A DNA stretch of 64,000 bases from Podaxis mareebaensis (lineage: Eukaryota > Basidiomycota > Agaricomycetes > Agaricales > Agaricaceae), in the NCBI GenBank assembly GCA_018524725.1, contig JAEUWP010000219.1:39295-103294 (forward strand). Reading direction: 5' to 3'. The position numbers and the translations under genes were made by a program. Below are positions 1-11,073 of the stretch, piece by piece; the stretch's first letter is position 1, and the number at the start of each line of letters is the position of its first letter. The notes under the pieces were generated by a model that saw only the letters and a list, made by a program, of their open reading frames with translations, ran no database searches and was not told the origin of the DNA.

Positions 1-1
1 A

Positions 2-3000
2 CCAAAGAAGGGGAAAGGCAAATGAAAAGGAAGCTGTTACGAATGTGGAGATCCAAACCATTGAAAGTGGGACTGTCCCAAGTGGAAGAAGAAGCAGGAG
101 GAGAAGAAGACATCAAAGGGAGAGGAAGCAAATGCAGCAGATTCGACAGACTCTGATGAAGCATTCACAGTCTCCAAGGATGAAATCTTCCCAGTTTCCC
201 CATTATATGAATTGGGACATGAAGTATTGGCTGCTGTCGCAAACACCAGCCCCAGTGGAGTCACCCACATTACCCTGTTCAACTCAGGGGCTGCCTGCCA
301 CATTTCCCCTTATCAAAGCACCTTCACAAATTTCGAGGAGATCCCTGCAAAAGTCCTCCAGGCAGCAAATCAGCAGAGTTTCAGTGCAATCGGGCAAGGT
401 GACTTACTTATTGAAGTCCCAAATGGCTCTGAAACCTCCCACATAACACTGTGAGATGTACTCTATGCCCCAGAAGTTGGCTACACCCTCGTGTCAGTTG
501 GTCACCTGGATGAAGCTGGATACACCACCACTTTTGCTAATGGCAGATGCATCATCTGCGATAGATCTGGAGCCAGGCTAGCAGATATTCCTTGCTCAGA
601 CCAGGGAATGTACAAAATTGTTGATGTACCTGCTTCTGTGAATGCAGTCTCAGATTCCCTTACTGTTGATCAGCTGCACTGATGCCTCAGACACATCTCC
701 CCTCGCAAAGCGAAATGCCTAATACAACAAGGGATGGTAACTGGCATCACATATGATCAAATGTCAATGGACCAATTTGACTGTCCATCGTGCATCTATG
801 TGAAAGCCACCCGAAAACCTATAGCAAAGGAGCATAAAGGGGAGCAGGCAACAACCTTTGGCCAAGAGATCCACAGTGACATGTGGGGACTGGCACCAGT
901 GGCAACACATCAAGGAAACCTATATTATGTCACCTTCACAGATGACTATTCCAGATACACCCACCTACAGCTGCTCAAACACAAATCAGACATATTCCCT
1001 GCATACAAGGACTTTGAAGCATGGTGTGGCACCCAATTCGACACCAAAATCCATTGTCTCCACTCAGATCGAGGAGGGGAGTACACCGGCAAGCAATTTT
1101 GTCAACACTTGAAGTCCAAAGGCACAAAAATGAAACTCACTATCCACAACATGCCACAACACAATGGCATTGCTGAATGATGGAACCATTTCATTTTAGA
1201 GCATGTTCGCACCCTCCTCCATTCCAGTCAACTACCCCACTACCTATGGGGTGAGGCAGCCAACCATGCGATTTGGCTACTAAATCAGACCAGTACCAAG
1301 GCCTTAGACAGAAAGACCCCCTATGAGGTCCTCTACCACAAAAAACCAGACATGTCAGAAGTCTGAGAGTTTGGTGAGAGAGTCTGGGTGAGAGTCGAAG
1401 AAGGGGACAAGCTGGGAGGAAGAGTATGAGAAGGCTGGTGGTTGGGATTTGACCCTGAAAGCAACGGCGTGTGCATCTGGTGGCCAGACACTCGGAAAGT
1501 GTCAGTTGAGCAAAACATCTATTACTCCAAGCAACCGACATACCTGTTTGATGGTAATCTTGAGGGGGAGGAAGACACACCCAGCGAGACTCCCATCTTC
1601 ACTGACAAACACCTGATCACATCAATTCCCACACCCATGCCTGTTTTGGAACTTGATCAACAAAATGATCAGTACCCACCAACCCCCACTTCCACTCCTG
1701 ATAACCCACCACTCGAGAGGCCGCCACCTCGAAGATCTGAACGCACACTCAAGCTGAGCCTCAAAGCGTGCAAGAAACTAGAAGGAAAGGCTGTGACTGT
1801 GGTCAATTTGGAGGAATGGGAAGATACTCACACATTCGTGGCTGAGATGGCAGAGGTTGAGGGGGACCCCTTGACGATGGAGGAAGTGATGAAGCAGCTG
1901 GATTGGCCCATGTGGAAACAGGCATAGCTCGATGAGCTGAAGAACCATGAGGTGGTGCATACATGGGATCTCATGGATCCCATTAAAGGCATCAACATCA
2001 TTGGATCCAAGTGGGTGTTCAAGACCCCTTGTGACACCAACGGAAACATCGTGAAGTACAAGGCCTGCCTCGTCACCCAGGGCTTCTCCCAAGTCCCCAG
2101 CATCAAATTTTTTGACACATTTGCCCCTGTAACCAAGCTTGCATCCATTCAAGCTGTTCTCGCAATCACAGCCAATTGGGATATGGAGATCCACTAGATC
2201 AATGTCAAGGCTGCGTTCCTCAACGGCGAGCTAGCCCAAGGGGAAGTCATTTACATGTGCCAGCCACCTGGGTATGCTGATCCCAGGTTCCCCTCACGAG
2301 TTTGCCTACTCTGAAAACCATTGTATGGACTCAAACAATCTGGATGCCACTGGTACCAATGCCTATGCACTATCCTCATTGACCATCTGGGTTTCACCAG
2401 ATGTGAAGTGGATCATAGCACATTCTTTAAGAAAGTCCCCCTGGACCTCGTTATCATCCTCATGCACATTGATGACTGCATGCTTGCAGCCACTACAATC
2501 ACACAAATTGTCTGGGTGAAGAACAGCATCTTGAACTTTGTCGTGACCTCTGACCTCGGCAAAATCCATTGGCTCCTCAGTATCGAGGTCAAATGCATTC
2601 ATGAGGAGTGAAAAGTCATGTTATCTCAATGTGCTTACATCAAAGCCTCACTCTGCCACTACAGCTTTGAAGACCTCACCCCTTTGTCCATCCCCATGGA
2701 TCCCTCCATCCGCCTCACCTCAGACCACTGTCCCAAGACTGCCACCAAATCCACTCACATGGCTTGAGTCCCCTACCAAGAGGCTGTTGGTATGCTTATG
2801 TATGCAACAATTGGAACTCACCCCGACATCACATATGCTGTGCAAGTCCTCTCCAAGTTCACTCAAAACCCTGGCCAAGCCCATTGGGATGCAGTCAAGC
2901 ATGTCTTTCGTTACCTCAAAGGAACGAAAGACCTATGGCTTACTTATGGAGGAGAGGGGGAGCAAGTATCCAGCTACATGGATGCTGATGGTAACATGGC

Positions 3001-3430
3001 TGAGGATCGACGAGTGACCTTGGGTTTTGCTTTCATTATCAATGGTGGTGCTGTCTCCTGGAGTGCCAAGCATCAGGAGCTGGTCATGCTCTCGACTATG
3101 GAATCTGAGTATGTGGCTGCCACTCATGCTGTGAAGGAAGCCCTATGGCTTTGCTCACTCATCTCTCAGATCTTTGACACCACCCTCACACCCACCCCTC
3201 TCCATTCTGACAACCAGTCTGTGATTGCCTTAGCTCAAGACCATTGATACCATGCTTGCACTAAATATATTGATATATGTTACCATTTCATCTGCTGGGT
3301 TGTTGAAGAGGGCAAGGTCAAACTTATCTATTGCCCTACAGCCAACATGGTTGCAGACATATTCACTAAGGCACTTCTGTCACCCAAAGTCAAGCACTTT
3401 GCCAACTCGCTTGGACTCATTACAGTTTGA
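2..3430 (+). pseudogene. copia Gag-Pol polyprotein, inactivated by point stops
   Basis: One reading frame runs from position 2 to a terminal TGA at 3428-3430 without an indel. In order I see a CCHC zinc knuckle (about 35-80), a protease region (about 260-330, with NSGAA where DSGA is usual), an integrase with HSD, HSDRGGEY and NGIAE as the D,D,E residues (about 880-1180), a reverse transcriptase from KWVFK (about 2010) through YGLKQSG (2323) to the HIDD active-site box (about 2467), and an RNase H with SYMDAD and STMESEY (about 2970-3110). The frame is broken by TGA at 23, 62, 452, 680, 1178, 1364, 1427, 2312, 2609, 2765 and 3245 and by TAG at 1925 and 2195. Several TGA replace arginines conserved in the family (for example RDVLYAP, HRRLGHIS, RVPYQEA, RTKHID), and nearby Arg appears as Cys. 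Confidence 0.93.
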
Positions 3431-3437
3431 GGGGGAG

Positions 3438-3681
3438 TATTAGATAGCAAACATGTAGTGAATAAGAGTTTATCTTTGTAGACATTAAGCACATGTTTAT
3501 TCGTTAGTTAGATCCCTGTGTTGGAGTATACCACACATTTCCTAATATGGCTACATATATATAGCCCTGTCTGACATCACACCACCTCAGACTTGTATTC
3601 AACAAGTACTGAGGTGAGCCCATCGTCTTCTCTGCTCGTCTTCTCTATGCTTACTTACTCCTTATGTAGCATTCTCTTACA
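3438..3681 (+). repeat. 3' LTR of the copia element
   Basis: It follows the polypurine tract directly and starts TATTAG (perhaps from TGTTAG) and ends TTACA, close to the TG...CA rule. A TATA-like run (TATATATAG) lies near 3555. The end is inferred from the TTACA/GG border, because the other LTR is not in the window. A GT-AG stretch at 3614-3669 inside it looks like a short intron. Confidence 0.7.
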
Positions 3682-3699
3682 GGTAGCTACAACAATATA

Positions 3700-3739
3700 C
3701 AGACTTGTATTTGACAAGTACTGAGTGTTCTCTTACAGG
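3700..3739 (+). repeat. Second, shortened copy of the LTR end
   Basis: About 40 bases repeat the LTR segment beginning CAGACTTGTATT (3588-3613) joined directly to the LTR tail TTCTCTTACAGG. The 56 bases at 3614-3669 between these parts in the LTR are missing. The two copies differ at a CA/TG pair in each part. Confidence 0.75.
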
Positions 3740-3919
3740 AGCTCTGGCAGCAGAGGATGGCAATGGTGCCAAAGGATTGGTGGCAAGGGATGCCAAGGGT
3801 GCTGCCAAGGTACCTGTCACCTCATACCCTCGTGAACTATCTTCTTCCTCCTTGCTCACAGCTCGCTTGAATAACTGATTGAAGCCTGAGGCATGCCACA
3901 TCATCACGCACCATCTCTC

Positions 3920-4667
3920 TCACATTTGCCCCTCAACATGCCAGAGCCATTGCTGAACCACCTCCAAATGCCATAGAGAGTCCATTGCCACCCCATGATA
4001 CAAAATGCAACATTCACAATCAAGGGAAATGTGTGGTTCAGGATTGGGGTCATTTGGGTCTGCTGCCACTGCCAGAAGGGGGCACTCTTTTGCCATTTGT
4101 GTCTGGTGAAAGGTCATGCATGTTTTCAGCGAGAGGTGGTTCAGTATATCAGAGTCTATGGGCTCTTGCTTCCATTGCCACCAGTTCCTTGCATATTGTG
4201 TAGCAGTGCTGAGGGGATAGGGCACGGTGCCTCTGGCATCCAATGATTGCCAAAGCTGCCAGTCGAAATTGATCTTCTGGTCCTGGTAATTGATTCTAGA
4301 GGCCAACAATCAGATCAAAGTCGGAATGTGGACAACATGTCTCCCCAGGGCCACCTGCTGGCCAATCCATGACATTGCGAAATTCTTTGTTTATAAGATT
4401 GTTCAGTAGCCAAGTACCATTCATGAGGGAACATCCACTTACAAATTCTTGAATCATGTACTTTTGCATTATGAGCCAACATTTGTCCAGACGTTCATTT
4501 TGGAGGGTGTTTAAGATATCACGGAAATGAGACTCAAAGTAGTCAACATCACTTTGAGGATCAGTGTTATATGCAACTGGTGCAGGATTTCTAGATTGCA
4601 TTGGGGGGGGGTAATGGTACTGATGAGAGCAATAGATCAAGCTACAATCGATTGCTAATTTATCCAT
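3920..4667 (-). pseudogene. Unrecognised transposon-block protein, two broken reading frames
   Basis: Two minus-strand frames (4296-4667 upstream, 3920-4309 downstream) overlap by 14 bases and look like one gene split by a frameshift or unseen intron. The downstream part holds a tryptophan-rich stretch (NWWQWKQ), a run resembling TCMTFHQTQ, and a Cys pair (DCECC) before a His/Trp-rich end. I recognise no domain. It lies directly after the KDZ transposase 3' end on the same strand, overlapping its last codons, so it may be a read-on part of that gene or a companion gene of the element. Function unknown. Confidence 0.4.
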
Positions 4668-7600
4668 TGACAGACATAAGCTTTCATCACATGATTATGC
4701 CTAATTTCTTCTTGCTGAAACCAGTAATCCTCTTTCCTCAAGTATCTGCCATATGTAGCTGCTGTTTGTTCTGGAAAAAGCTGCCTTGGCATTGACGGCA
4801 AAGGTATGCCACATTGCTGACTTGTGTGCAGCATAGGCAGTAGCTCCTGGCAATGTTGCCAGAGTCTTCCTATCCACCCATAAGCCTTTTTGATATAGGA
4901 AAAATTGCACTGTCCATTGCATTTCATATTCAACCAGGGTGACCTCCTCCTGCCAGCAGAGATTTCTGGCCCTGGCTTGTAAATAGTGCACTTGTTGAAC
5001 TGGGAGAAAAGAACATCATCAATTAATGTCATTCAATCATGTTGTTGCTGATCTTACATTCACGGACAGAGCTGGCAGATGCTGAGCTGGCATTTGGGCC
5101 ATTTTGCCAAATCCAAGAGAGATGGTGGGTGCTAGAGCCAGGATGATTGGGGTCAAGCAAAGCCGTGCTTGCCTTTACATCATCCTTGGTTAGAATTCGA
5201 AATGCTGAAACTGTCTCTGAATCAGGCCAAAGGCAGAGAATTGCCAAACGGCACTTGCTATAGCACCAGCAATGTATTGAGATCTTTTTGTTCAGCTTTG
5301 CAATCTCTGCCCGAGCCCATGTCCTGATGTTCTTCTGGGGAGCAGGTCGCAACACATGCGAATATTGGAATGATTTTTCAGCAATGAGTTGCCACAATGC
5401 TGCAAGGTGCTGGTGGGCTTGTTGCTTATGCAAGGTAAGTTCAGTGTCACAGTAACAGTCCCTTAGTGACTCACATGTTGACAGGAGGGGAATTTGCCAA
5501 AGAGAGTTTGGGTGACCAGAAGTTGAGGGCATTGCCAGAGGTGCCGGACCTGGAGTCGTGTTTTGATCAGGGTTAGCTATATCCTCGCCAAGCTCATCCT
5601 TGATGATGTCCCATGGTGTATCCTCCTGTAAATTGGTTTCCATGTCCAGCAAATGCCACGTGACACTGCATACATTCTGTTGGAGTGCATTGAGAGCGAC
5701 AAATTGAATGTGAAGAGCCTCTGACATTGAATGGAGCCCTTCCATCCATGCACCATCTTGTGCCATGTCAGCCAAATGATCCAAATCATACTGCAATTCA
5801 GTTCTCCTAGGTGTGAGTTGTGTGCCGAGGAACTGAAACATTGTTACATACTGTTGTTCTTCTGTATCAAGGGCCATTTGAATCCACCTCTCCAATTCTG
5901 AAGGCCCTTTCAAAGCTTCTTTTGAAACTTTTGCCTTGGTCACTGTCACTTTCCCAGCATGCAGAATATCCATTGATGCCGGATTCGCGAAATGGCAATG
6001 CTCAGCATTGGCTATGTCTCATTCCCAGAGAACAGTATCTTGTGCCCTGGAAGCACTCGCTATGTTGCTGAAGTATGCCTTGGCTTCTGCAGCCATTTGT
6101 GTGGCTTCCTGGTACTGATTGCATAACATTTTGACTGGGGTTGTGGTTTAGCTATCATTCCAGGCAAAGGATCGGGTGACATACCAATATTCAGCATCTT
6201 CTTGTGGTTTGAGTCATTCGTGTGATCATCAATTGTTTCAGCACGATTGGCCAAAATTGCCATTCATACCATCAGTGTAATCACATTTAGATTTGACCAC
6301 AGCATCTTGAGGATTTCCCCCATGGTAACACCAGTGTGTGGAATGAACAACATTGCATAGCGGAAAAGGCATTCTTCTTTGTGCCCATGGACATGGAACA
6401 TGCCAATGCCATGATTGAGCTGGAGGCCTTCTGGTAGCAAGTGGCCAATGCGGTCTTGGAGGTGAACAAAATATTGGCATGCAATGTCATAAATGAGTAT
6501 TGCTCCCTGCTCTGGATTAAGATTTGTGGTTTTCAAGGCCTGCAAAAGCACCCAGTCAACATTCTTCTGTTGTTCTCCATGAAATAGATCTGCAATTGAG
6601 CTTGGTGCAAAACAACCATGCCAGGCACAGGCAATAGCGACTATGCTGGTGATATTGCATGCCTTTGATCCACACATTGCCAAATCAATGGCACAGAATC
6701 TTGCTTGACATAGTGCCTTCTGCAGCAATATCATCAATTTCCAACTGCTGTGAGTGCTGGTTGATCCCTGCTGGCAATTTAGAAGGCAGACGTACGTTAA
6801 TGCATTCCACAGCTTCTTCCAAGAACTTCTTATAGCTTTCTTGTTTTGAGAACATTCCGCCACCCTCAGAAAGCCAAACCTCAGAGGAATGCCTCTGCCA
6901 GACATGGTTGGCTTTCATGTTGCCATCAGCCACAAAAAATCGCCTATATACCCACCTGAGCCGGGGTTAACTAGGTTTATGACTTTCTAAATTTGGCATA
7001 AACACCTGGTAGGATCATCTTTCCAATTTTCTGCTATGTTGATGCCTAGTTGGGGACATGCTGGACAAAAAATTGCCAGCTTGCCTGGTGTCAGCTCTTT
7101 GGCATTACTGGCACAATGCCCATGACCCACCCACTTTTTCTTTTTCATCCATTGCCACAAACAGGACACTCTTAAGAGTTCTTGATATAAGTTTGGTGTC
7201 TTTCCCAGCTCCATTGGGTGTGTTAGATGATGCAGTTTCTGGAAATATTGATAGGCTGACACTTTGCATTCCAAGTTGGAAAGCCAAAAATCATCAAGCA
7301 CTGCCATTGTAAAGAGTGTCCAGTAACAACTGAATGTTGCCAGAACCAATCAGCAATACATGAGATCGGCATGCACAGCTTTGCCTCCCTGGCATAAACA
7401 GGTCACCAATGCCCGATGATGGACACCATTGACATGGACAATCTGGACATAGTCATTATTGAATGCATCCTGCTGCGGAACTGGGCCCAGGAAGGCCTGC
7501 CCTGGACACTGCTCCATTAGATAATTGCCCATTTGTTTGATGTCACTCGCATCCCCATCTAGCTCCTCTGGCCTTTCTGTTTTGTCTTCTTCAAATTCCA

Positions 7601-8324
7601 CATCACTCCAACTGGCAGTTTCAAAACCGGCACTTGACAAGTTCTCCAGCAGTTCACTGCATTCCACCAGCTGTGTTTTCAACGATGCTTGCTCTTCCTC
7701 ATCCTTGACAAGCTGTAGGCTCTCTAGGACCTTCATTTGCTTCTTGAGACAATTTGTAGCCTTTGGCCCTGGCTGATGCAGCACCAAGAGGTACATGCTG
7801 ACTTCCCAAAGTGCAGCTGGCTGAAAAAAGGTGCCAGTCCAGCACTGCACACTGTGCAGGGGATTTTCACGGTGTGTATTTCGGATGCAAAACTGGCACA
7901 ATAATTGAGGCAATGTGCAATCATTGCAATGCCATATTGCCTGTCATTGAGTGTCATACCACACGCATAATCTGTTGTTCAGCAATGCTTCCCTTGCAAG
8001 CTGTGCTTGCAGCAAGCCATCTGCATGCCGACAAAATTCCTCCATCCACATATGTTGCTACAATGTCCATTTAGTATGAGCCTACATGGCAGGCTTGGTC
8101 TTTTTTGGGATAGTGACCTTATTCATATGTATTTGCTCCTCTGGCCCTGGCAATAAATTGTCAACTTCAACAGGCCCCTCTGGTGCAGCCATGGTTATGT
8201 TTTCCCTCTGAGTATTTTGTGTTCTTTCTGGCTTCAAAATTGGTCTCAACAGTACTTTGACTCGTTGTGCCAATGGGCCCACTGGTGTGTTTGTTATAAT
8301 CATGTTGAAGGTCACAATGTCCAC
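4655..8324 (-). pseudogene. KDZ (Kyakuja-Dileera-Zisupton) family transposase, decayed
   Basis: Reading right to left: an N-terminal stretch (about 8082-8324), then a CxC2-type cysteine cluster (about 7800-7960, C-x2-C-x6-C-x2-C followed by H and P.H...CWTG.FF), a linker rich in D/E, the KDZ core with FSC-like VLDDFWLSNLEC (about 7250), FCPACPQLG (7050), VADGNMKANH (6920), YDIACQ (6490) and FHVHGHKEEC (6390), and a long tail ending in RARARN/VEYEMQWTV (about 4960). DGN and YDIACQ are conserved family motifs. One splice pair is intact (GTAAGA...CTCCCAG, about 4995-5050). The gene is broken by TGA at 7944-7946 and 6264-6266, a frame change near 6730 and other stops. It would have cut and pasted its own DNA. 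I see no terminal inverted repeats. Confidence 0.85.
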
Positions 8325-8570
8325 TGCTTCATCATCCCCTTCAACCAGTGCATTGCTCTTCTTGGTTCACTTTTGTTTCCTGGGTGGCATAACACCTGTT
8401 GGCAATGAATCCATAGGTGCTGAAGGACGTGGGATCGATAAAGCTTGGACTGGCATCCATGTTAGGGTAGGCATGTGCCGCAGTTAACACATGACACTCC
8501 ATGAGGCATTGGCCTTGTGGTTCTAACCTTGTGAATACACATGTATGTTCTGATTTGACCAATACCCATC

Positions 8571-10874
8571 ATGCCCACCACAAAAGCCATGAAGCTGAGG
8601 GCAGGCTGCTTCTATACTGCTGAAGAACACAATGTCCTCTGAGAATTCAAGGAGGAATATCAATCTCAAGATATGCTGCTGGCTCGGATGCATATATTCA
8701 AGGCAAGAGTGTTACCGGCAATATTCAATCATTGGACAAGCAATAGAACAATGCCACTCAGTGAGGAAGAGGCAGTGAAATGGGTCAAGGTGAGAATACT
8801 TGGTGTGAATGTATAGCTGCAGCATGAAAACTAATCCAACTGTAGGAGCTGGGCAAATGGATCGGCAACAATTGGCAACCCTATGTGACAGTCAAGGCAG
8901 CAAAAAGCACTGCCTGAATAACATATATTGACATGGTTTATAAGAAACACAAGGAAGCTATAGAAGAAGAACTTAGGCACATTCTCAATGTCAACACCGT
9001 TGAGCTGTCGGAACATGCATATTTCCAAAACCAGACAAAGGCCACAAAATTGGTGTATGAGAGGATGGATGAAGGACAAGGGAAGGCAATCAGGGATGAG
9101 ATAGAGCAATTCAAGAGGGAGGGGAATGATGCCAAGACATGCCAGCAGTATGTGCTGGTCCAATATTCAGATGCTGGAGGCACTAATGCCAGCCCCAGGC
9201 TTGCAAAGAAGAGAGCACATGAAAGGGTTGTTCAGTGGTCAAAGAAATCTTGGCTTGAGATGGGACTATTTACAATGACATTCTGGGGCTATATCTGAGA
9301 AGATGGAAAGTTTGTGGTTGATGTGTGAGTGTTGCTGGACTATGTTTGACATCGGACATTAATGCAATGACCTTAGCTATGAGGAAATGGGGAAAAATAT
9401 GGCTGTGGACACAGCAAAATTCACAGAACTGCACAATGCTACTATATCGCACTTGAAACAAGGGTTCAGAGAGTACATTAAAGACCTTGAACAAGCAAAA
9501 CAGCATTCAGCCATATTGCCAATGCCTTCGGCCACAACAAATGCATTGATCAGCATGACTACAAAAGGATTTCCAATATTATCAGATGTTGCAATGGGGG
9601 AAATGAGGAAGGATGAACTAGAAGATCTAATGAGGTTGTATTTGAACATTCACTACCATAGGTGTTGCCTTATGAACACAAGCTGTGCATCTCATTAGGA
9701 AGCAGGACTTGCAACTGGCAATGTCAAGAAACATGTGCCATTTGGCAGTCTTGCGAACAGCACTTCAAATTTTATTGCACTGCAGTACCTGCTGGATAGC
9801 TTTGTCATCCGGGATCCCTGAAATATGAGGAAAGATGATATATTGAAATTCCTTTGCCATGTCTTGTGGCACCAACTGGATGGGCCTGAAGATGCATTCC
9901 AGTTCCAGATGTATGAGATGAAAAAGGGTGAATTATTGAGTGCAGCATATCCTGACAGTTTGTGACATCAGCCAGTGTCAATGTGGCAAAGGAAGAAGCA
10001 TCCAAGGGGGCATAGAGGAGGGGGAGATGGTCAGGAACATGCACTGACACATGAGGGAGAACGGCCAGGTGGGGATCATGATGTCAATTTTAGGGTGGAG
10101 GAAGGAGACTGTGACCTTGCTGAAGCACAGGATCCTGATGAAGAGGATGATCTGGGGAGCCCAAGTATCACCAGCAAACATGGTGGGCCTTGGGATGTTG
10201 CCAATAATGCCAGAGACTCAGTTGCCAGGGAAAAAATTGGCACCTTCAGGTCGGCTGTGTCTCCTGAGGCTGAGGAAAACACTGGCTGTGAGATTACAGC
10301 TGCAGCTGGTCCAGTGGAAGTTGATGGAGAAAATCTCGGCAGTTGGAACAGCACAGGTGCACTTCCATGTGGCACCCTTGGCTCAGCCTGGTGTGGGAAT
10401 GCCGATGAAAACACCAGCTGTATGGTTATGACCCCAGGTCATGCAGGAGAATGAGATGGCAATCAGGCTGTGAACAAAGCAACTACTTTGGGCAATCCAG
10501 GTCTGGACATTCCCGGCATTGTTATCATCAACCAGGAATATGCCGATGCACTGATGGCACTAGGAGTGACTCCAGGCCCACCAGTGAACGGCCCTGAAGA
10601 TGGTGATCCTCAATATGCAGTACCAGCTCTGGCCATTGCATTGCTCTCCAGCCCTAGTCCCAAGCAGCTGGGTGAGTCACAGCAGCAAATATTGAATACC
10701 CCCCTGCCCATCACCTGGCCACCACATGAAAAACAAGATCGGGGAGCTGGCCAAAGTAATCACCACTGGCAACACAAAACATCAGACCAATTAGCAACAG
10801 AGGAGGCCCTCGCTGTGACCATGCAAGTAAAAGGGCGGAGAAATCAAAAGCCAAACTTGAGATATTTACAGTGA
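8571..10874 (+). pseudogene. Unrecognised protein of the transposon block, interrupted
   Basis: The frame starts at an ATG at 8571 and reads through a TGA at 8640-8642, an intron after VKWVK (about 8790-8847) and several more stops. The N-terminal half is charged and helical, with YKKHKEAIEEELRH (about 8940) and KKRAHERVVQWSKKSW (about 9205). A second helical part follows (TAKFTELHNATISHLKQGF, about 9410), then a low-complexity tail rich in G, P, E and S. I do not recognise a domain, but the helical part feels like a lineage-expanded Agaricomycete protein. It lies divergently from the KDZ transposase, so it could be cargo or a partner gene. Function not assigned. Confidence 0.5.
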
Positions 10875-10887
10875 AACAGGGCCAGGG

Positions 10888-10991
10888 AACATGCTGTGCT
10901 GAACTTTTCTTTGGCAATGGTGACCACTGTTGCTGGCAGAACATGCTGTGCCAAACTTTTCTTCAGCAATGGTGACCAATGTTGCCAGCAC
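10888..10991 (+). repeat. 52-bp tandem duplication
   Basis: Copy 1 is 10888-10939 and copy 2 is 10940-10991, both starting AACATGCTGTG. Of eight differing bases, six form three pairs in which copy 1 has TG and copy 2 has CA. That is what separate deamination of the two strands of an ancestral CG would leave. Confidence 0.9.
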
Positions 10992-11073
10992 TTGAGTGCC
11001 CACTTGTATATCTAATCGGCACATACCAAGAGACAAATTATATTTACATGCTAAAAAAAATACATCATCTGTA

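Larger units (their letters stand above)
1..3681 (+). mobile_element. Ty1/copia LTR retrotransposon, 5' end outside window
   Basis: Domain order is that of Ty1/copia (Pseudoviridae-like): gag zinc knuckle, protease, integrase, reverse transcriptase, RNase H, then a polypurine tract (GAGGGGGAG, about 3429-3437) and a 3' LTR. Integrase lying before reverse transcriptase separates it from gypsy-type elements. The 5' LTR and most of gag lie left of position 1, so target-site duplications cannot be read. The element is dead, with 13 in-frame stops in the coding frame, but no frameshift or large deletion is evident, so it decayed by point mutation. Confidence 0.93.

Noticed and set aside
4000..10900. 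TET/JBP dioxygenase gene expected in some KDZ elements
   Set aside because: I looked for the HxD...H iron-binding pattern in the open frames and did not find it.
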